The position numbers and the translations under genes were made by a program. The notes under the pieces were generated by a model. The model saw only the letters and a program-made list of their open reading frames with translations. It did not search any database and was not told where the DNA came from. Below are positions 1 to 9,032 of a DNA stretch of 16,339 nt, in pieces (position 1 is the first letter of the stretch; each line of letters begins with the position of its first letter). The DNA is taken from positions 1 to 16,339 of the forward strand of contig JAEZKJ010000057.1 of assembly GCA_023415545.1 (NCBI GenBank). Reading direction: 5' to 3'. The stretch is from Bacteroidota bacterium (lineage in GTDB: Bacteria > Bacteroidota > Bacteroidia > Bacteroidales > Bacteroidaceae).

Positions 1-772
1 TGTTACTCAACATACTGCTTTCGAGAGTTGAGTAGTTAAGCATTTCATTAACATCAATAATAGAATCAGGAATATTAATTTTTTCATTAACATTATCATT
101 CGCCATCAACTCATTAAGACGAATTATAGAGCTTTTTAAAGTCTCCTGCTGTTTCATATATTTAGCAGAATCGGCATTAAAGTCTACTTTTGCTTGCTGA
201 TAATCGAGCTTAGAAAAATTACCTATATTATAACGTTCCTCTACAATTCGCATCCTCTCTCTTGATAATCTAACAGCATAACGGAAATTTTTCAGACGTA
301 TTTTTTGTTGAATATAGTTATAATATTCCGAAGCCATCTCAGCCATATAATCCTCAATAGAAATTCTCGTCTGCAACATGCCTTGTTCCTTCATCAACCT
401 CAACTGCTTATAATCAGTCCATAGTCCAAATCCATCGAAAACAGTCCAGTTCAATTGAACACCTGCTCTAAAATCTTGATCAAGTACATTATATGATGAA
501 GTAGATTCACCGGTAGATCGTAATTTACTCTTTGATGAAGTAATATCAGCACCATAACCTGCACTTAAATCAACTGTAGGTAACAAACCTGCATACGAAG
601 CATTAGCTTTATTTGCACTTACTTGTTCATCATTTTTTACAATTCTTATAGAATAGTTTTTGTCAAGACCTATTTCAAGACATTTTTTCATAGAATATTG
701 CTCAGATTGCTGAGCAAAAATATTCATTGAAAAAAAGATAGTAAATATAGATATATATATTTTTTTATTCAT
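1..772 (-). CDS. TolC-family outer-membrane efflux channel, 3' end missing
   Basis: This is the outer-membrane channel of the efflux operon. It forms the exit duct through which the RND pump expels its substrates. I read it by translating the minus strand from the ATG at 772-770; the frame stays open for 257 codons to the window edge, so the C-terminal part is cut off. The first ~20 residues (MNKKIYISIFTIFFSMNIFA, then Q) form a clear signal peptide. Next come a short conserved start (MKKCLEIGLDKNYSI), a typical TolC strand segment (GVQLNWTVFDGFGLW, matching the family 'W.lFdG' pattern) and long amphipathic helices, including RMRIVEERYNIGNFSKLDY, which matches the TolC repeat 'r...GevsklDvl.A'. 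The RND gene ends only 4 bases upstream (stop at 777), so the two are co-transcribed. The family is clear; the substrate is not known. Confidence 0.9.
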   Translation of the reverse strand, partial: MNKKIYISIFTIFFSMNIFAQQSEQYSMKKCLEIGLDKNYSIRIVKNDEQVSANKANASYAGLLPTVDLSAGYGADITSSKSKLRSTGESTSSYNVLDQDFRAGVQLNWTVFDGFGLWTDYKQLRLMKEQGMLQTRISIEDYMAEMASEYYNYIQQKIRLKNFRYAVRLSRERMRIVEERYNIGNFSKLDYQQAKVDFNADSAKYMKQQETLKSSIIRLNELMANDNVNEKINIPDSIIDVNEMLNYSTLESSMLSN

Positions 773-776
773 GATT

Positions 777-3700
777 CTATTTCTTTTGTCTATTAGTAGA
801 AATATAACTATAAATAGATGGTACTATAAATAGTGTAAGCAGCGTAGATACAAGCATACCTCCTACCACAGCTACACCCATAGCTATACGTTGATTACAT
901 CCTTCGCCAGTTGCATAAGCTAGAGGAAGAATACCTAGAATAGTAGATATACTTGTCATAAGGATAGGACGAAGACGTTGAAGCGAAGCCTCTTTAATAG
1001 CTTGCATCTTCTCTATACCTAACTCCTGCTTTTGATTAGCAAACTCAACAATCAAAATACCATTCTTAGCCACAAGACCTATAAGCATTATTATACCAAT
1101 CTGACTAAAAATATTCATTGTTATATCACCAAAATACATAAATATAAGTGCTCCTGCTATTGCTAGAGGTACAGCAAGCATAATAATTAATGGATCTTTA
1201 AAACTTTCAAATTGAGCTGCTAATATAAGATATATAAGAACCAAAGCGAGTAAGAATGCGAACATCAAACTAGATGAACTTTCTCTATACTCCTTTGAAT
1301 CACCGGCAAGCGATGTACGGAAGGTGTCATCAAGCGTCTCTTTCGCTATTTTATCCATCTCATCAAGTCCTTCTCCAATAGTTTTTCCTTTAGCAAGACC
1401 TGCAGAAACAGTAGCAGAAACAAATCTATTGTAACGATAAAGTTTTGGTGGAGCCACAGCATCAGTAAGTTCAATTAGATTATCCATTTGGACCATATTT
1501 CCATCACTGCTTCTTAAATAGATAGATTTCAAGTCAGCTGGTTTATTTCGTTGTTGACGATTTATCTCCCCAAGAATCTCATACTGTTTACCATTCATAT
1601 AGAAGTAACCCATACGTTGTCCACTAAGACCATATTGAAGAGTTTGAGCTAAATCACGAGTGCTTATTCCCATTACTGTAGCCTTATCACGATTAATATT
1701 GATATGTGACTCCGGCATGGTAAACTTCAGGTTGACATCTGCCATTTGAAAAGTTGGATTATCGTAAACTTTAGCTAAAAACTTAGGCAATACTTCTTGC
1801 AATTTCTCAATATTAATAGCTTGAATAACATATTGAACAGGCATACCTCCTCTTCTTCCACCAAAAGAACTTTGTTGTTGAACAAATGAACGAGCGTCTG
1901 TCTTCTTTTTTACTGCTGCAGAAATTTTTTCAGCTACATCCATCTGTGAATAATCTCTATCTTTCATGTCTTTAAGAGTTATACGAATATTTCCGCTACC
2001 TTTAGTAACACGAGCTGTAACCGACTCAGCATCAGGAACAATAGAGTCAACAAGAGCATTAATATCCTCGGTATAATCGCGCATAACTTCGTATGTTACA
2101 CCTTCAGGACCACTAGTATTTATTGATATTGATGAACGGTCCTCAAGAGGCGCCATCTCCGATGGTATTGTATTCCAAAGCCATCCAATTAGTGCGAAAA
2201 TTATAATAGTAAATGGTATTGCTATAATACGATGTTTTAAAAACCAAGCTAAAGCGTTTTGATAAATTCTATTCATTCCATCAAAGAATGGCTCTGTTTT
2301 TTTATAAAAAAGAGATTTCTTTTCTTGTTTTACAAGTAGTTTGGTAGCAAGCATTGGAGTAAAAGTAAGAGCTGCAATAGAAGAAATAATTACAGAACCT
2401 GCAATAACCAAGCTAAATTCTCTAAATAGTCGACCTGTTGTTCCCTCCATAAATACAATTGGGAAGAATACAGCTACCAAAGTAATTGTAGTAGAGATAA
2501 CAGCAAAAAAAATCTCTTTAGAACCCTCTATACCAGCCTCTTTAGGATTCATTCCTCTTTCAATACGTATATAAATATTCTCGGTCATAACAATAGCATC
2601 ATCCACCACAAGACCTACTGAAAGTACTATGGCTAGCATTGTAAGTACATTTACTGAGAAACCTGCTATATACATTATAAAAAAAGCACCAATAAGTGAT
2701 ACTGGTATAACTATGCATGGTACTAAAGTAACACGCCAATCGCGAAGGAATAGGAAGATAATTATAATTACAAGAATAAATGCAATATATACAGTCTCTT
2801 TAACCTCATCGATAGAAGCACGTATAAATTTTGTATTATCGAATCCATAACTATACTTTATATCATCAGGAAGATCCTTTTTCATCATCTTCATACGGTC
2901 ATAAACAGCATCCGCAATATCTATATGGTTTGCTCCTGGTTGAGGAATAACAATAACACCAACCATAGGAATACCATTCATTTTCATATAGCTTCGAATA
3001 TCTGCTGATCCTAATTCTGCTCTGCCGATATCAGAGAAACGTATAATTTGACTTCCATCATTTTTAATAATCAGGTCATTGAACATCTGGGCTGTATGCA
3101 TAAGTCCCATAGTACGAATTGTAAGTTCTACAGTGTTACCTTCAATAGTACCTGATGGAAGTTCTACGTTCTCTCTATCAACAACATTCTTTACGTCCAT
3201 AGGGGTAATACCATAGCCGGCCATCTTTACTGGATCAAGCCATAAACGCATAGAATATTTTTTTTCACCCCATATCATTACACTACTTACATCGGGAATT
3301 GTTTGCAACTGCTCCTTTACTGTAAGGGAAGCAATTTCACTCAATTCCAATAAGTTTCTCTTATCACTTTGAAGAGCCACCATAAGTATAGGCATTGCAT
3401 CAGCATCAGCCTTCGAAACTGTAGGAGGGTCACAATCGCGAGGGAGGAAACGTTGTGCTCGTGATACTTTATCGCGTACATCATTTGCTGCTGTCTCCAA
3501 ATCAACAGAAAGTTCAAATTCAACAGTAATACTTGAACTTCCTTGTTGGCTTACACTGGTTAAAGAACGAATACCGGGAATACCATTGATATTTTGTTCC
3601 AAAGGTTCAGTAATTTGATTTTCAATAACATCAGCGTTCGCTCCAGGATAGGAACATTGAACAGATATGATGGGATTATCAACAGATGGATATTCGCGAA

Positions 3701-3800
3701 CACCAAGATAGGTGTAGCCTATTAAACCCATTAAAAGAATTATCAACGTAATCACGGTAGCAAGTACCGGACGACGGATACTAAGTTCTGATATATTCAT
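777..3800 (-). CDS. RND (HAE-1/AcrB-type) multidrug efflux pump
   Basis: This inner-membrane proton antiporter drives export of drugs or other amphiphiles out of the periplasm. At 1007 residues it is close to full length for AcrB-type pumps (about 1030-1050). Residues 1-30 hold TM1 (ISELSIRRPVLATVITLIIL), followed by the periplasmic porter domain. TM4 carries the proton-relay pair Asp400-Asp401 in GLVVDDAIVMTENI, and TM10 carries the partner Lys912 in GLVAKNGILIVEF, so the relay is intact. A second porter half follows, with a glycine-rich loop at about 646-653 (FGGRRGGM) in the region of the AcrB switch loop. The hydrophobic C-terminus (about 845-1000) holds TM8-12. The ATG at 3800 lies 10 bases after the fusion-protein stop, and the channel gene starts 4 bases after this gene's stop, giving the standard three-gene operon. 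Substrate range cannot be read from the sequence. Confidence 0.96.
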   Translation of the reverse strand: MNISELSIRRPVLATVITLIILLMGLIGYTYLGVREYPSVDNPIISVQCSYPGANADVIENQITEPLEQNINGIPGIRSLTSVSQQGSSSITVEFELSVDLETAANDVRDKVSRAQRFLPRDCDPPTVSKADADAMPILMVALQSDKRNLLELSEIASLTVKEQLQTIPDVSSVMIWGEKKYSMRLWLDPVKMAGYGITPMDVKNVVDRENVELPSGTIEGNTVELTIRTMGLMHTAQMFNDLIIKNDGSQIIRFSDIGRAELGSADIRSYMKMNGIPMVGVIVIPQPGANHIDIADAVYDRMKMMKKDLPDDIKYSYGFDNTKFIRASIDEVKETVYIAFILVIIIIFLFLRDWRVTLVPCIVIPVSLIGAFFIMYIAGFSVNVLTMLAIVLSVGLVVDDAIVMTENIYIRIERGMNPKEAGIEGSKEIFFAVISTTITLVAVFFPIVFMEGTTGRLFREFSLVIAGSVIISSIAALTFTPMLATKLLVKQEKKSLFYKKTEPFFDGMNRIYQNALAWFLKHRIIAIPFTIIIFALIGWLWNTIPSEMAPLEDRSSISINTSGPEGVTYEVMRDYTEDINALVDSIVPDAESVTARVTKGSGNIRITLKDMKDRDYSQMDVAEKISAAVKKKTDARSFVQQQSSFGGRRGGMPVQYVIQAINIEKLQEVLPKFLAKVYDNPTFQMADVNLKFTMPESHININRDKATVMGISTRDLAQTLQYGLSGQRMGYFYMNGKQYEILGEINRQQRNKPADLKSIYLRSSDGNMVQMDNLIELTDAVAPPKLYRYNRFVSATVSAGLAKGKTIGEGLDEMDKIAKETLDDTFRTSLAGDSKEYRESSSSLMFAFLLALVLIYLILAAQFESFKDPLIIMLAVPLAIAGALIFMYFGDITMNIFSQIGIIMLIGLVAKNGILIVEFANQKQELGIEKMQAIKEASLQRLRPILMTSISTILGILPLAYATGEGCNQRIAMGVAVVGGMLVSTLLTLFIVPSIYSYISTNRQKK

Positions 3801-3810
3801 ACTCTAATTC

Positions 3811-4893
3811 CTACTTATTTACAATGTGATCTATCTTAACCGGTAGATCTGTTCTCAACTGTAGTGTTCCACTGATAATAAGTGTATCACCGACATTTAC
3901 ACCCTCCAATACCTGTACCTGACTCTCTGTACGAATACCTGTAGTAATCTCCACAGGTGTTGCTTTACCACTTTTATATAGGAATACTTTATCTTTACCC
4001 ATCTCAGGAACTATAGCTTGTGAAGGTATAGCTATAGCATCATTTATCTCATTTTTTGTAAGTTGGATACTAGCGTATCTACCTGCAAGAAGTTTACCAT
4101 CACTATTAGGGTATAAAGCTCTGACGGTTAATGTATGAGTATTTGTGTTTATAGAACTTTCACTAGCATATACCTTAGCTTTATATGCTTTTAGTGAACC
4201 ATCGATAGAAAATTCTAAAGGTAAACCATCTTTTATTTGTGATGAATAACGTTCGGGGACTGAGAATTCAACTTTAAGAGGTGTTATGCATGTTAGTTTG
4301 CTAACTTGAGTTGAAGGGGAAGCATATGCACCGATACTTATCTGACGCAATCCGATGATACCATCGAATGGAGCTCTAAGTTCAGTTAAGTTAATTTGAG
4401 CTTTTACCATATCTATCTCAGCTTGTAATGTTGACAAGTCGGTACGAACAATCTCATATGCCTCTTGACTTACAGCATCTTTTTTCAAAAGAGCGCTTTG
4501 TCGGTAAACTCTATCCTCAGCAAGTTTTAATTGTGAAGTAAGTCTTTTTAGCTGTGCCTGTAGCTGTTCATCATTTACTTTTGCGAGTAACTGTCCTTTT
4601 TTTACATGTGTTCCCTCTTTAAAGTAGATACCTACAACCTTTCCTGAAGTTTCGAAAGAGAGATTAACCTCTTCATTTGGAAGAGTGATACCGGTAACAC
4701 GAATTTCATCTGTTAGTTTTTGACGGTTTATTATTACAGCATTGATGTTAAGTAAATCATTTTTTCTTCCTTTCATCATCTTATCAGCAGCTGCTAACTC
4801 TTTGTTTGGCTTTGGAAGTTGAGAATAAATTCCCAATCCACATAGGGCACATGCAGAAATAGTAATTAAGCCCCATTTTATCTTTTTATTCAT
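3811..4893 (-). CDS. RND efflux periplasmic adaptor (membrane-fusion protein)
   Basis: This AcrA/MdtA-like adaptor bridges the RND pump and the TolC channel. The 360 residues fit the family. The N-terminus is KKIKW followed by a hydrophobic stretch (about 8-23); within it ISAC at 12-15 could serve as a lipobox, but the stretch could equally be an uncleaved anchor. The first half of the lipoyl-like barrel-sandwich is at about 84-108 (GKVVGIYFKEGTHVKKGQLL). A helical hairpin spans about 110-165 and the second lipoyl half is at about 170-200 (LRAPFDGIIGLRQISIGAY). The beta-barrel and membrane-proximal domains follow from 205 (KVEFSVPERYSSQIKDG, then LLAGRYASIQL). It is the first gene of the operon. 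Upstream there is no Shine-Dalgarno, and only an imperfect promoter-like TTTA-N21-TACTTTG (minus strand, about 4918-4949). No regulator gene is adjacent. Confidence 0.95.
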   Translation of the reverse strand: MNKKIKWGLITISACALCGLGIYSQLPKPNKELAAADKMMKGRKNDLLNINAVIINRQKLTDEIRVTGITLPNEEVNLSFETSGKVVGIYFKEGTHVKKGQLLAKVNDEQLQAQLKRLTSQLKLAEDRVYRQSALLKKDAVSQEAYEIVRTDLSTLQAEIDMVKAQINLTELRAPFDGIIGLRQISIGAYASPSTQVSKLTCITPLKVEFSVPERYSSQIKDGLPLEFSIDGSLKAYKAKVYASESSINTNTHTLTVRALYPNSDGKLLAGRYASIQLTKNEINDAIAIPSQAIVPEMGKDKVFLYKSGKATPVEITTGIRTESQVQVLEGVNVGDTLIISGTLQLRTDLPVKIDHIVNK

Positions 4894-5033
4894 ATATATT
4901 AAAGGTATAAATAATCACAAAGTATTGTCGATTTATTCGATTTTTTAAAATTAGATAAAATAGAAAGGTAAACAGGTAATTTAACTTTAAAACATATTAA
5001 AATAGTATAAATACATTAACCATTGTTACAACA

Positions 5034-5066
5034 AAGACCGAATATCTTAGTTTGATATTCGGTCTT
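5034..5066 (-). terminator. Hairpin downstream of the GH35 gene, probable terminator
   Basis: A perfect 13-bp inverted repeat (AAGACCGAATATC with GATATTCGGTCTT) encloses a 7-base loop. It lies 45 bases past the stop of the beta-galactosidase gene, in the gap before the efflux operon. On the minus strand it is followed by TGTTGTAACA, so the U-tract is weak. Termination of the GH35 transcript is an inference from position and stem strength. Confidence 0.6.
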
Positions 5067-5110
5067 AGTGAAACGATATTTAAATAAATATTACATAAGA
5101 AGTATAAATA

Positions 5111-7459
5111 TCAATATTTAAAATTTTCCTTCTTAATGAATAATCTATAATCTTTTATTTGACCAGGAACAGTTAACTCGGCACGAGGTATTAATTTCAT
5201 ACCTTTCACTTTATAACTCTTTCCTAGATCAATTACTATCTGATGAGGGTATGAAGTGTTATCAACAGTCTGCCAATATGTACTCTCTTGTAAGTCATAA
5301 ACTTTGTCAGCAGTATGGTTACCACTTCTAGTCTCTTCACTATCTGCATATTTTATTTTCCAATTCTCGCGAGGTATATTATTACCATCTTCACCAATAA
5401 TATGCAACTCTGCTATAGATGCAACATTTTTACCATCGAAAGATGAAAGTGCTTCAATACAGAAATAACGACCTTCAGTCAATGGGAAATCTACTTGTTG
5501 CCAGCCATTACCTTTTTTGAAAGCACCTTCAGCAACAGAAGTCTCATTATCAAGAATTAATTTTTGACCCTTTTCTCTATGTGTCTGAGGAACAGAAACT
5601 GTCAACTTATCTAGAATAGGTTTTTCTAAACCTTCTATAACCCTCTCTTTAGGACCAAGTATATCGAGAACAACTATTTCATTTTCACCTCTCTTCAACC
5701 AACATCCCGGCATAAACAGTGTTTGTTGAGGACCTATTTCCCAGAAACGTCCTAAGCAATGACCATTTACCCACACAAGCCCCTTGCCCCAAGTTTCCAT
5801 ATTTAAAAATGTATCACCAACTTTATCTATAGTAAATGTACCTTTATAATATGCAGGAATGGATTGGTCATTTTTCTTCAATTGAGCATAAGCCTGTGAA
5901 TTGAAGTCTATAAACTTTTTGCTCTTCACAAATTTATTATCAAGTGGGAAACTAAAAATTTTCCAGTTCTTCAATGTTTCTGATGAATTAGCATCAATAA
6001 GTTCTACCTTTTCAGTGATGCCTTTTCTATCATGGATAGATTTATCAAAGTTAACACGACCCATAATTTCAACTAGAATATCTAAACGGCTACCACTCTT
6101 AATATCAGGTAAAACAGTTTCATGTTGACCTTTACGTCTATCAAGACGAGCAATAAGTTTTCCATCAACAAAAACTTGCGTCCAGTCATGTTGCTCAGTA
6201 ATTTTAAGTATAGTACCGGCTTTTACATCTTTAGTAAATGTTGTTCTATACATGACGGAACCCCAGCCTTGATCGAATTTCTCTACCGATTGAGTATTTT
6301 CAGAAATAATTGGTTTAGGAAGATTTTCAATCATTGGAGCAATTTTGTTAATTGAGAATTTAGGAATAGAGATCACTGGAATAGCTTGAGGTATTTCCGC
6401 CATCTCTTCTCCAGGTTTCATGAATCCTTTCATCATCTCACGTAACTCGAAAAATTTTGGAGTTGTCCAACCGGCTTCACTAATAGGAGCATCATAATCG
6501 TATGAACTACACATAGCTGAATAAGCAGGGTTATTTGCACCTCCCCACCATCCAAAAGTAGTACCTCCATGAGTCATATATAAACTAAATGAGATATTAC
6601 GTTCCAACATCTCTTTTAGACCTTCAACCATGACTTTTCCTTCACGAGTTTCATGTTTTCTTCCCCAATGGTCAAACCATCCACTCCAAAACTCACTACA
6701 CATAAGTGGTGATTCCGGACGAACTTCTTTCAACTTTTGGAACTGTCTCTCAATATTAGCACCTGTACCAAAGTTAACTGTCCAAACTAAATCATCAAGA
6801 CCATTATTTAAAAAGTTAGATGCCCAATCACATTGGAAAAGAGGAACTTTATTAAATCCTGATTCTCTTACGATGTCACGAATAGCCGATACATATGGCT
6901 TATCAGTACCATACGAACCAAACTCATTTTCGACCTGTACCATAATAATGTTTCCACCATTAGTTATTTGAAGTGGAGCAAGTTCATTGGCTACAGCATT
7001 CATGAAGATTTTTACTCTCTCCATATAGTATGAATCGAGACTACGTAATTGTACATCATCTTTCTTTAACAACCACCAAGGAAGTCCACCCATCTCCCAC
7101 TCGGCACAAACGTATGGACCTGGACGAACAATAACATAAAGACCCTCTTTTTGAGCTAACTTACAAAATGCGGCAATATCGTTGTTGCCTTTGAAATCAA
7201 ATTTACCTGGTGTCTGTTCATGAAGATTCCAGAAAACATATAGACAAAGTGAGTTCATACCCAACGCTTTACACATCTTGATACGATGTTCCCAATATTC
7301 TTTAGGAATACGTGGATAATGTACTTCAGCTGCCTTAATAATAAATGGCTCACCATTTAGTAGGAATGTGTTCTTGCCAACTTCAAACTTGCCTGGTTTA
7401 CCTCCGGCATACATTGTTAACGAACACAATGCAATCAGAACTAATAATAGTCGCTTCAT
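5111..7459 (-). CDS. Secreted GH35 beta-galactosidase with discoidin-like C-terminus
   Basis: This family 35 glycoside hydrolase most likely removes terminal beta-galactose from plant or host glycans by the retaining mechanism. The start (MKRLLLVLIALCSLTMYAGG) is a signal peptide with no lipobox, suggesting a periplasmic or secreted enzyme. The TIM barrel runs from about residue 25 to 345. The acid/base is Glu179 in QVENEFGSYG and the nucleophile is Glu256 in MCSEFWSGWFDHWG, both in the standard GH35 contexts; VRPGPYVCAEWEMGG at about 111-125 is another family hallmark. Jelly-roll accessory domains follow (about 395-620; e.g. WGKGLVWVNGHCLGRFWEIGPQ at 557-578). Residues 644-782 resemble an F5/8C discoidin domain with its two halves in reversed order (see findings). 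The gene stands alone, with no SusC/SusD pair, sensor or other glycosidase in the window. Just upstream only an imperfect -7-like TATATTTTG (minus strand, 7534-7542) is seen. Activity on other beta-galactosides or beta-glucosamine is possible within the family. Confidence 0.95.
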   Translation of the reverse strand: MKRLLLVLIALCSLTMYAGGKPGKFEVGKNTFLLNGEPFIIKAAEVHYPRIPKEYWEHRIKMCKALGMNSLCLYVFWNLHEQTPGKFDFKGNNDIAAFCKLAQKEGLYVIVRPGPYVCAEWEMGGLPWWLLKKDDVQLRSLDSYYMERVKIFMNAVANELAPLQITNGGNIIMVQVENEFGSYGTDKPYVSAIRDIVRESGFNKVPLFQCDWASNFLNNGLDDLVWTVNFGTGANIERQFQKLKEVRPESPLMCSEFWSGWFDHWGRKHETREGKVMVEGLKEMLERNISFSLYMTHGGTTFGWWGGANNPAYSAMCSSYDYDAPISEAGWTTPKFFELREMMKGFMKPGEEMAEIPQAIPVISIPKFSINKIAPMIENLPKPIISENTQSVEKFDQGWGSVMYRTTFTKDVKAGTILKITEQHDWTQVFVDGKLIARLDRRKGQHETVLPDIKSGSRLDILVEIMGRVNFDKSIHDRKGITEKVELIDANSSETLKNWKIFSFPLDNKFVKSKKFIDFNSQAYAQLKKNDQSIPAYYKGTFTIDKVGDTFLNMETWGKGLVWVNGHCLGRFWEIGPQQTLFMPGCWLKRGENEIVVLDILGPKERVIEGLEKPILDKLTVSVPQTHREKGQKLILDNETSVAEGAFKKGNGWQQVDFPLTEGRYFCIEALSSFDGKNVASIAELHIIGEDGNNIPRENWKIKYADSEETRSGNHTADKVYDLQESTYWQTVDNTSYPHQIVIDLGKSYKVKGMKLIPRAELTVPGQIKDYRLFIKKENFKY

Positions 7460-7663
7460 AATTATTCAGTAAGTTAATATTTTGAATTATTTAATTCATA
7501 TAAAATTATTTTGGTAAAGATAGAATTATGAAACAAAATATAGGGTATACTAATCTGTCAAGAAGCGTAAGAAATATGTCATAATAGCTATTATATCAAG
7601 GTTAAAGTAGAAATTAACAACAAAAGGTTTCAAACATGTGGAGAACAATTGTAATTATAATAG

Positions 7664-7709
7664 TTATAAAAAAGAAAGCGGTAACACTCTCAAAAGAATG
7701 TTACCGCTT
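7664..7709 (-). terminator. Strong rho-independent terminator of the nqr operon
   Basis: On the minus strand, 30 bases after the nqrF stop, AAGCGGTAACA pairs perfectly with TGTTACCGCTT (7676-7686 with 7699-7709). Three more pairs follow beyond one C-A mismatch, closing a 4-base loop. The stem is followed at once by TCTTTTTT, a good U-tract. This is the clearest terminator in the window and marks the end of the six-gene nqr operon. Confidence 0.88.
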
Positions 7710-7739
7710 ATGATTATTGTCAAATTCTTTTAATTAGAA

Positions 7740-9014
7740 TTAAGCCCCAAAATTGTCAAACATTATAGAACTTGGTTCTACTCCTAAAGAATCTAGCATA
7801 TTTTGTACTGCCTTTGACATTGGACCAGGACCACACATGTAGTATTCAATATCTTCTGGAGCCTCGTGATTCTTCAAATATGTTTCATAAATAACATTGT
7901 GAACGAATCCTGGAGTATACTTAACTCCTGCTGCATCAGCTGCTGGATCCGGACGGTCAAGCGCTAGATGGAAGTGGAAGTTAGGGAACTCTTTTTCGAT
8001 ATCCAAGAAGTCCTGTAGATAGAATACCTCATTCAATGCACGTGCACCATAGAAGTAATGCATTTCACGATCAGTAGTATGCAATGTTTTAGTCATATGC
8101 ATAATTTGAGCGCGAAGAGGAGCCATACCTGCACCACCACCAATCCACATCATCTCTTTCTTCGAGTTGAATATTGGGTGGAAGTCTCCGTAAGGACCAC
8201 TCATAGTTACTTTATCACCTGGTTTAAGTGTAAAGATGTATGATGAAGCAATACCTGGCATTACATCCATAAAGCCTGGACCTTGTTCTTTTGGTTTAAA
8301 TGGAGGAGTAGCAATACGTACTGTAAGCATGATTCTATCACCTTCTGCAGGATAGTTAGCCATAGAGTAAGCACGAATTGTCTCTTCAGTATTTTTACAT
8401 TTCAAACCAAGAAGACCAAATTGCTCCCATGCAGGAAGATATGCATCACCTATAAGGCTCTTGTCGATATCCTTATCATAATCCATTTCGAATTTAGGTA
8501 TCTTGATCTGTGCGTATGAACCTGGGATGAAATCCATGTGCTCACCTTTAGGAAGAGCAACAATAAATTCCTTGATGAAAGTAGCAACGTTCTTGTTGCT
8601 GATAACTTCACACTCCCACTCTTTTACACCAAGAACAGATTCATCAACCTTAACGCTCATGTCGTTTTTAACCTTAACCTGGCAACCAAGTCTCCAGTTA
8701 TCTTGCTGTTGTTTACGTGTGAAATGTCCTTTTTCAGATGGAAGAATATCACCACCACCCTCTACAACTTGACATTTGCACTGACCGCAAGAACCTTTAC
8801 CACCACAAGCTGATGATAAATAAATACCATTAACAGAAAGCGTATTCAAAAGTGTTGAGCCTTGTTCTACTTCTAATGTCTCTTTATCGTTGATTGTAAC
8901 TTTTACTGTGCCACTAGGAGTTAAGAATCTCTTTGCAACAAGCAAAAGGATAACAAGCATAAGGATGATCCCAAGGAATACTCCAATGCTCGCTAATATT
9001 AAATTTGTATCCAT
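7740..9014 (-). CDS. nqrF: Na+-NQR subunit F (NADH dehydrogenase, 2Fe-2S/FAD)
   Basis: NqrF is the electron-input subunit of the sodium-pumping NADH:quinone oxidoreductase: it oxidises cytoplasmic NADH on FAD and passes electrons through a 2Fe-2S cluster. One N-terminal membrane helix (about 5-27) anchors it. A plant-type ferredoxin domain follows, with cluster ligands Cys70, Cys76, Cys79 (SACGGKGSCGQCKC) and Cys111 (RLGCQVKV). The reductase domain has the FAD motif RAYSMANYP (214-222), the nucleotide-binding GGGAGMAPLR (292-301) and CGPGPM (394-399), ending in FDNFGA as the family does. The 424-residue length is close to the Vibrio subunit. It is the last gene of the operon; its ATG follows nqrE by 18 bases and is preceded by AAAGGA, a partial Shine-Dalgarno. 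Neither apbE nor nqrM follows it. Confidence 0.98.
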   Translation of the reverse strand: MDTNLILASIGVFLGIILMLVILLLVAKRFLTPSGTVKVTINDKETLEVEQGSTLLNTLSVNGIYLSSACGGKGSCGQCKCQVVEGGGDILPSEKGHFTRKQQQDNWRLGCQVKVKNDMSVKVDESVLGVKEWECEVISNKNVATFIKEFIVALPKGEHMDFIPGSYAQIKIPKFEMDYDKDIDKSLIGDAYLPAWEQFGLLGLKCKNTEETIRAYSMANYPAEGDRIMLTVRIATPPFKPKEQGPGFMDVMPGIASSYIFTLKPGDKVTMSGPYGDFHPIFNSKKEMMWIGGGAGMAPLRAQIMHMTKTLHTTDREMHYFYGARALNEVFYLQDFLDIEKEFPNFHFHLALDRPDPAADAAGVKYTPGFVHNVIYETYLKNHEAPEDIEYYMCGPGPMSKAVQNMLDSLGVEPSSIMFDNFGA

Positions 9015-9032
9015 TGTTTATTCCTTTCTTTA

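Noticed and set aside
4918..4949. Promoter-like TTTA-N21-TACTTTG before the efflux operon
   Set aside because: The -7 part has one base too few between TA and TTTG, so it is not a firm call; mentioned only in the adaptor gene's entry.
5066..5110. AT-rich partial palindromes (e.g. ATATTTAAATAAATAT)
   Set aside because: Expected by chance in such AT-rich intergenic DNA and without other signals.
6630..6971. Plus-strand frame of 113 codons opposite the GH35 gene
   Set aside because: It lies wholly within the conserved catalytic domain on the other strand and shows no recognisable protein features; a shadow frame.
7534..7542. Promoter-like TATATTTTG before the GH35 gene
   Set aside because: Spacing between TA and TTTG is three, not two, and no -33 element stands at the proper distance.
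7636..7713. Small plus-strand frame of 25 codons (MWRTIVIIIVI...)
   Set aside because: It runs straight through the nqr terminator hairpin, has no visible ribosome site or promoter, and its composition is that of AT-rich non-coding DNA.
8503..8813. Overlapping plus-strand frames opposite nqrF
   Set aside because: They are antisense to the ferredoxin and FAD domains, which are clearly the coding frame; no independent evidence.
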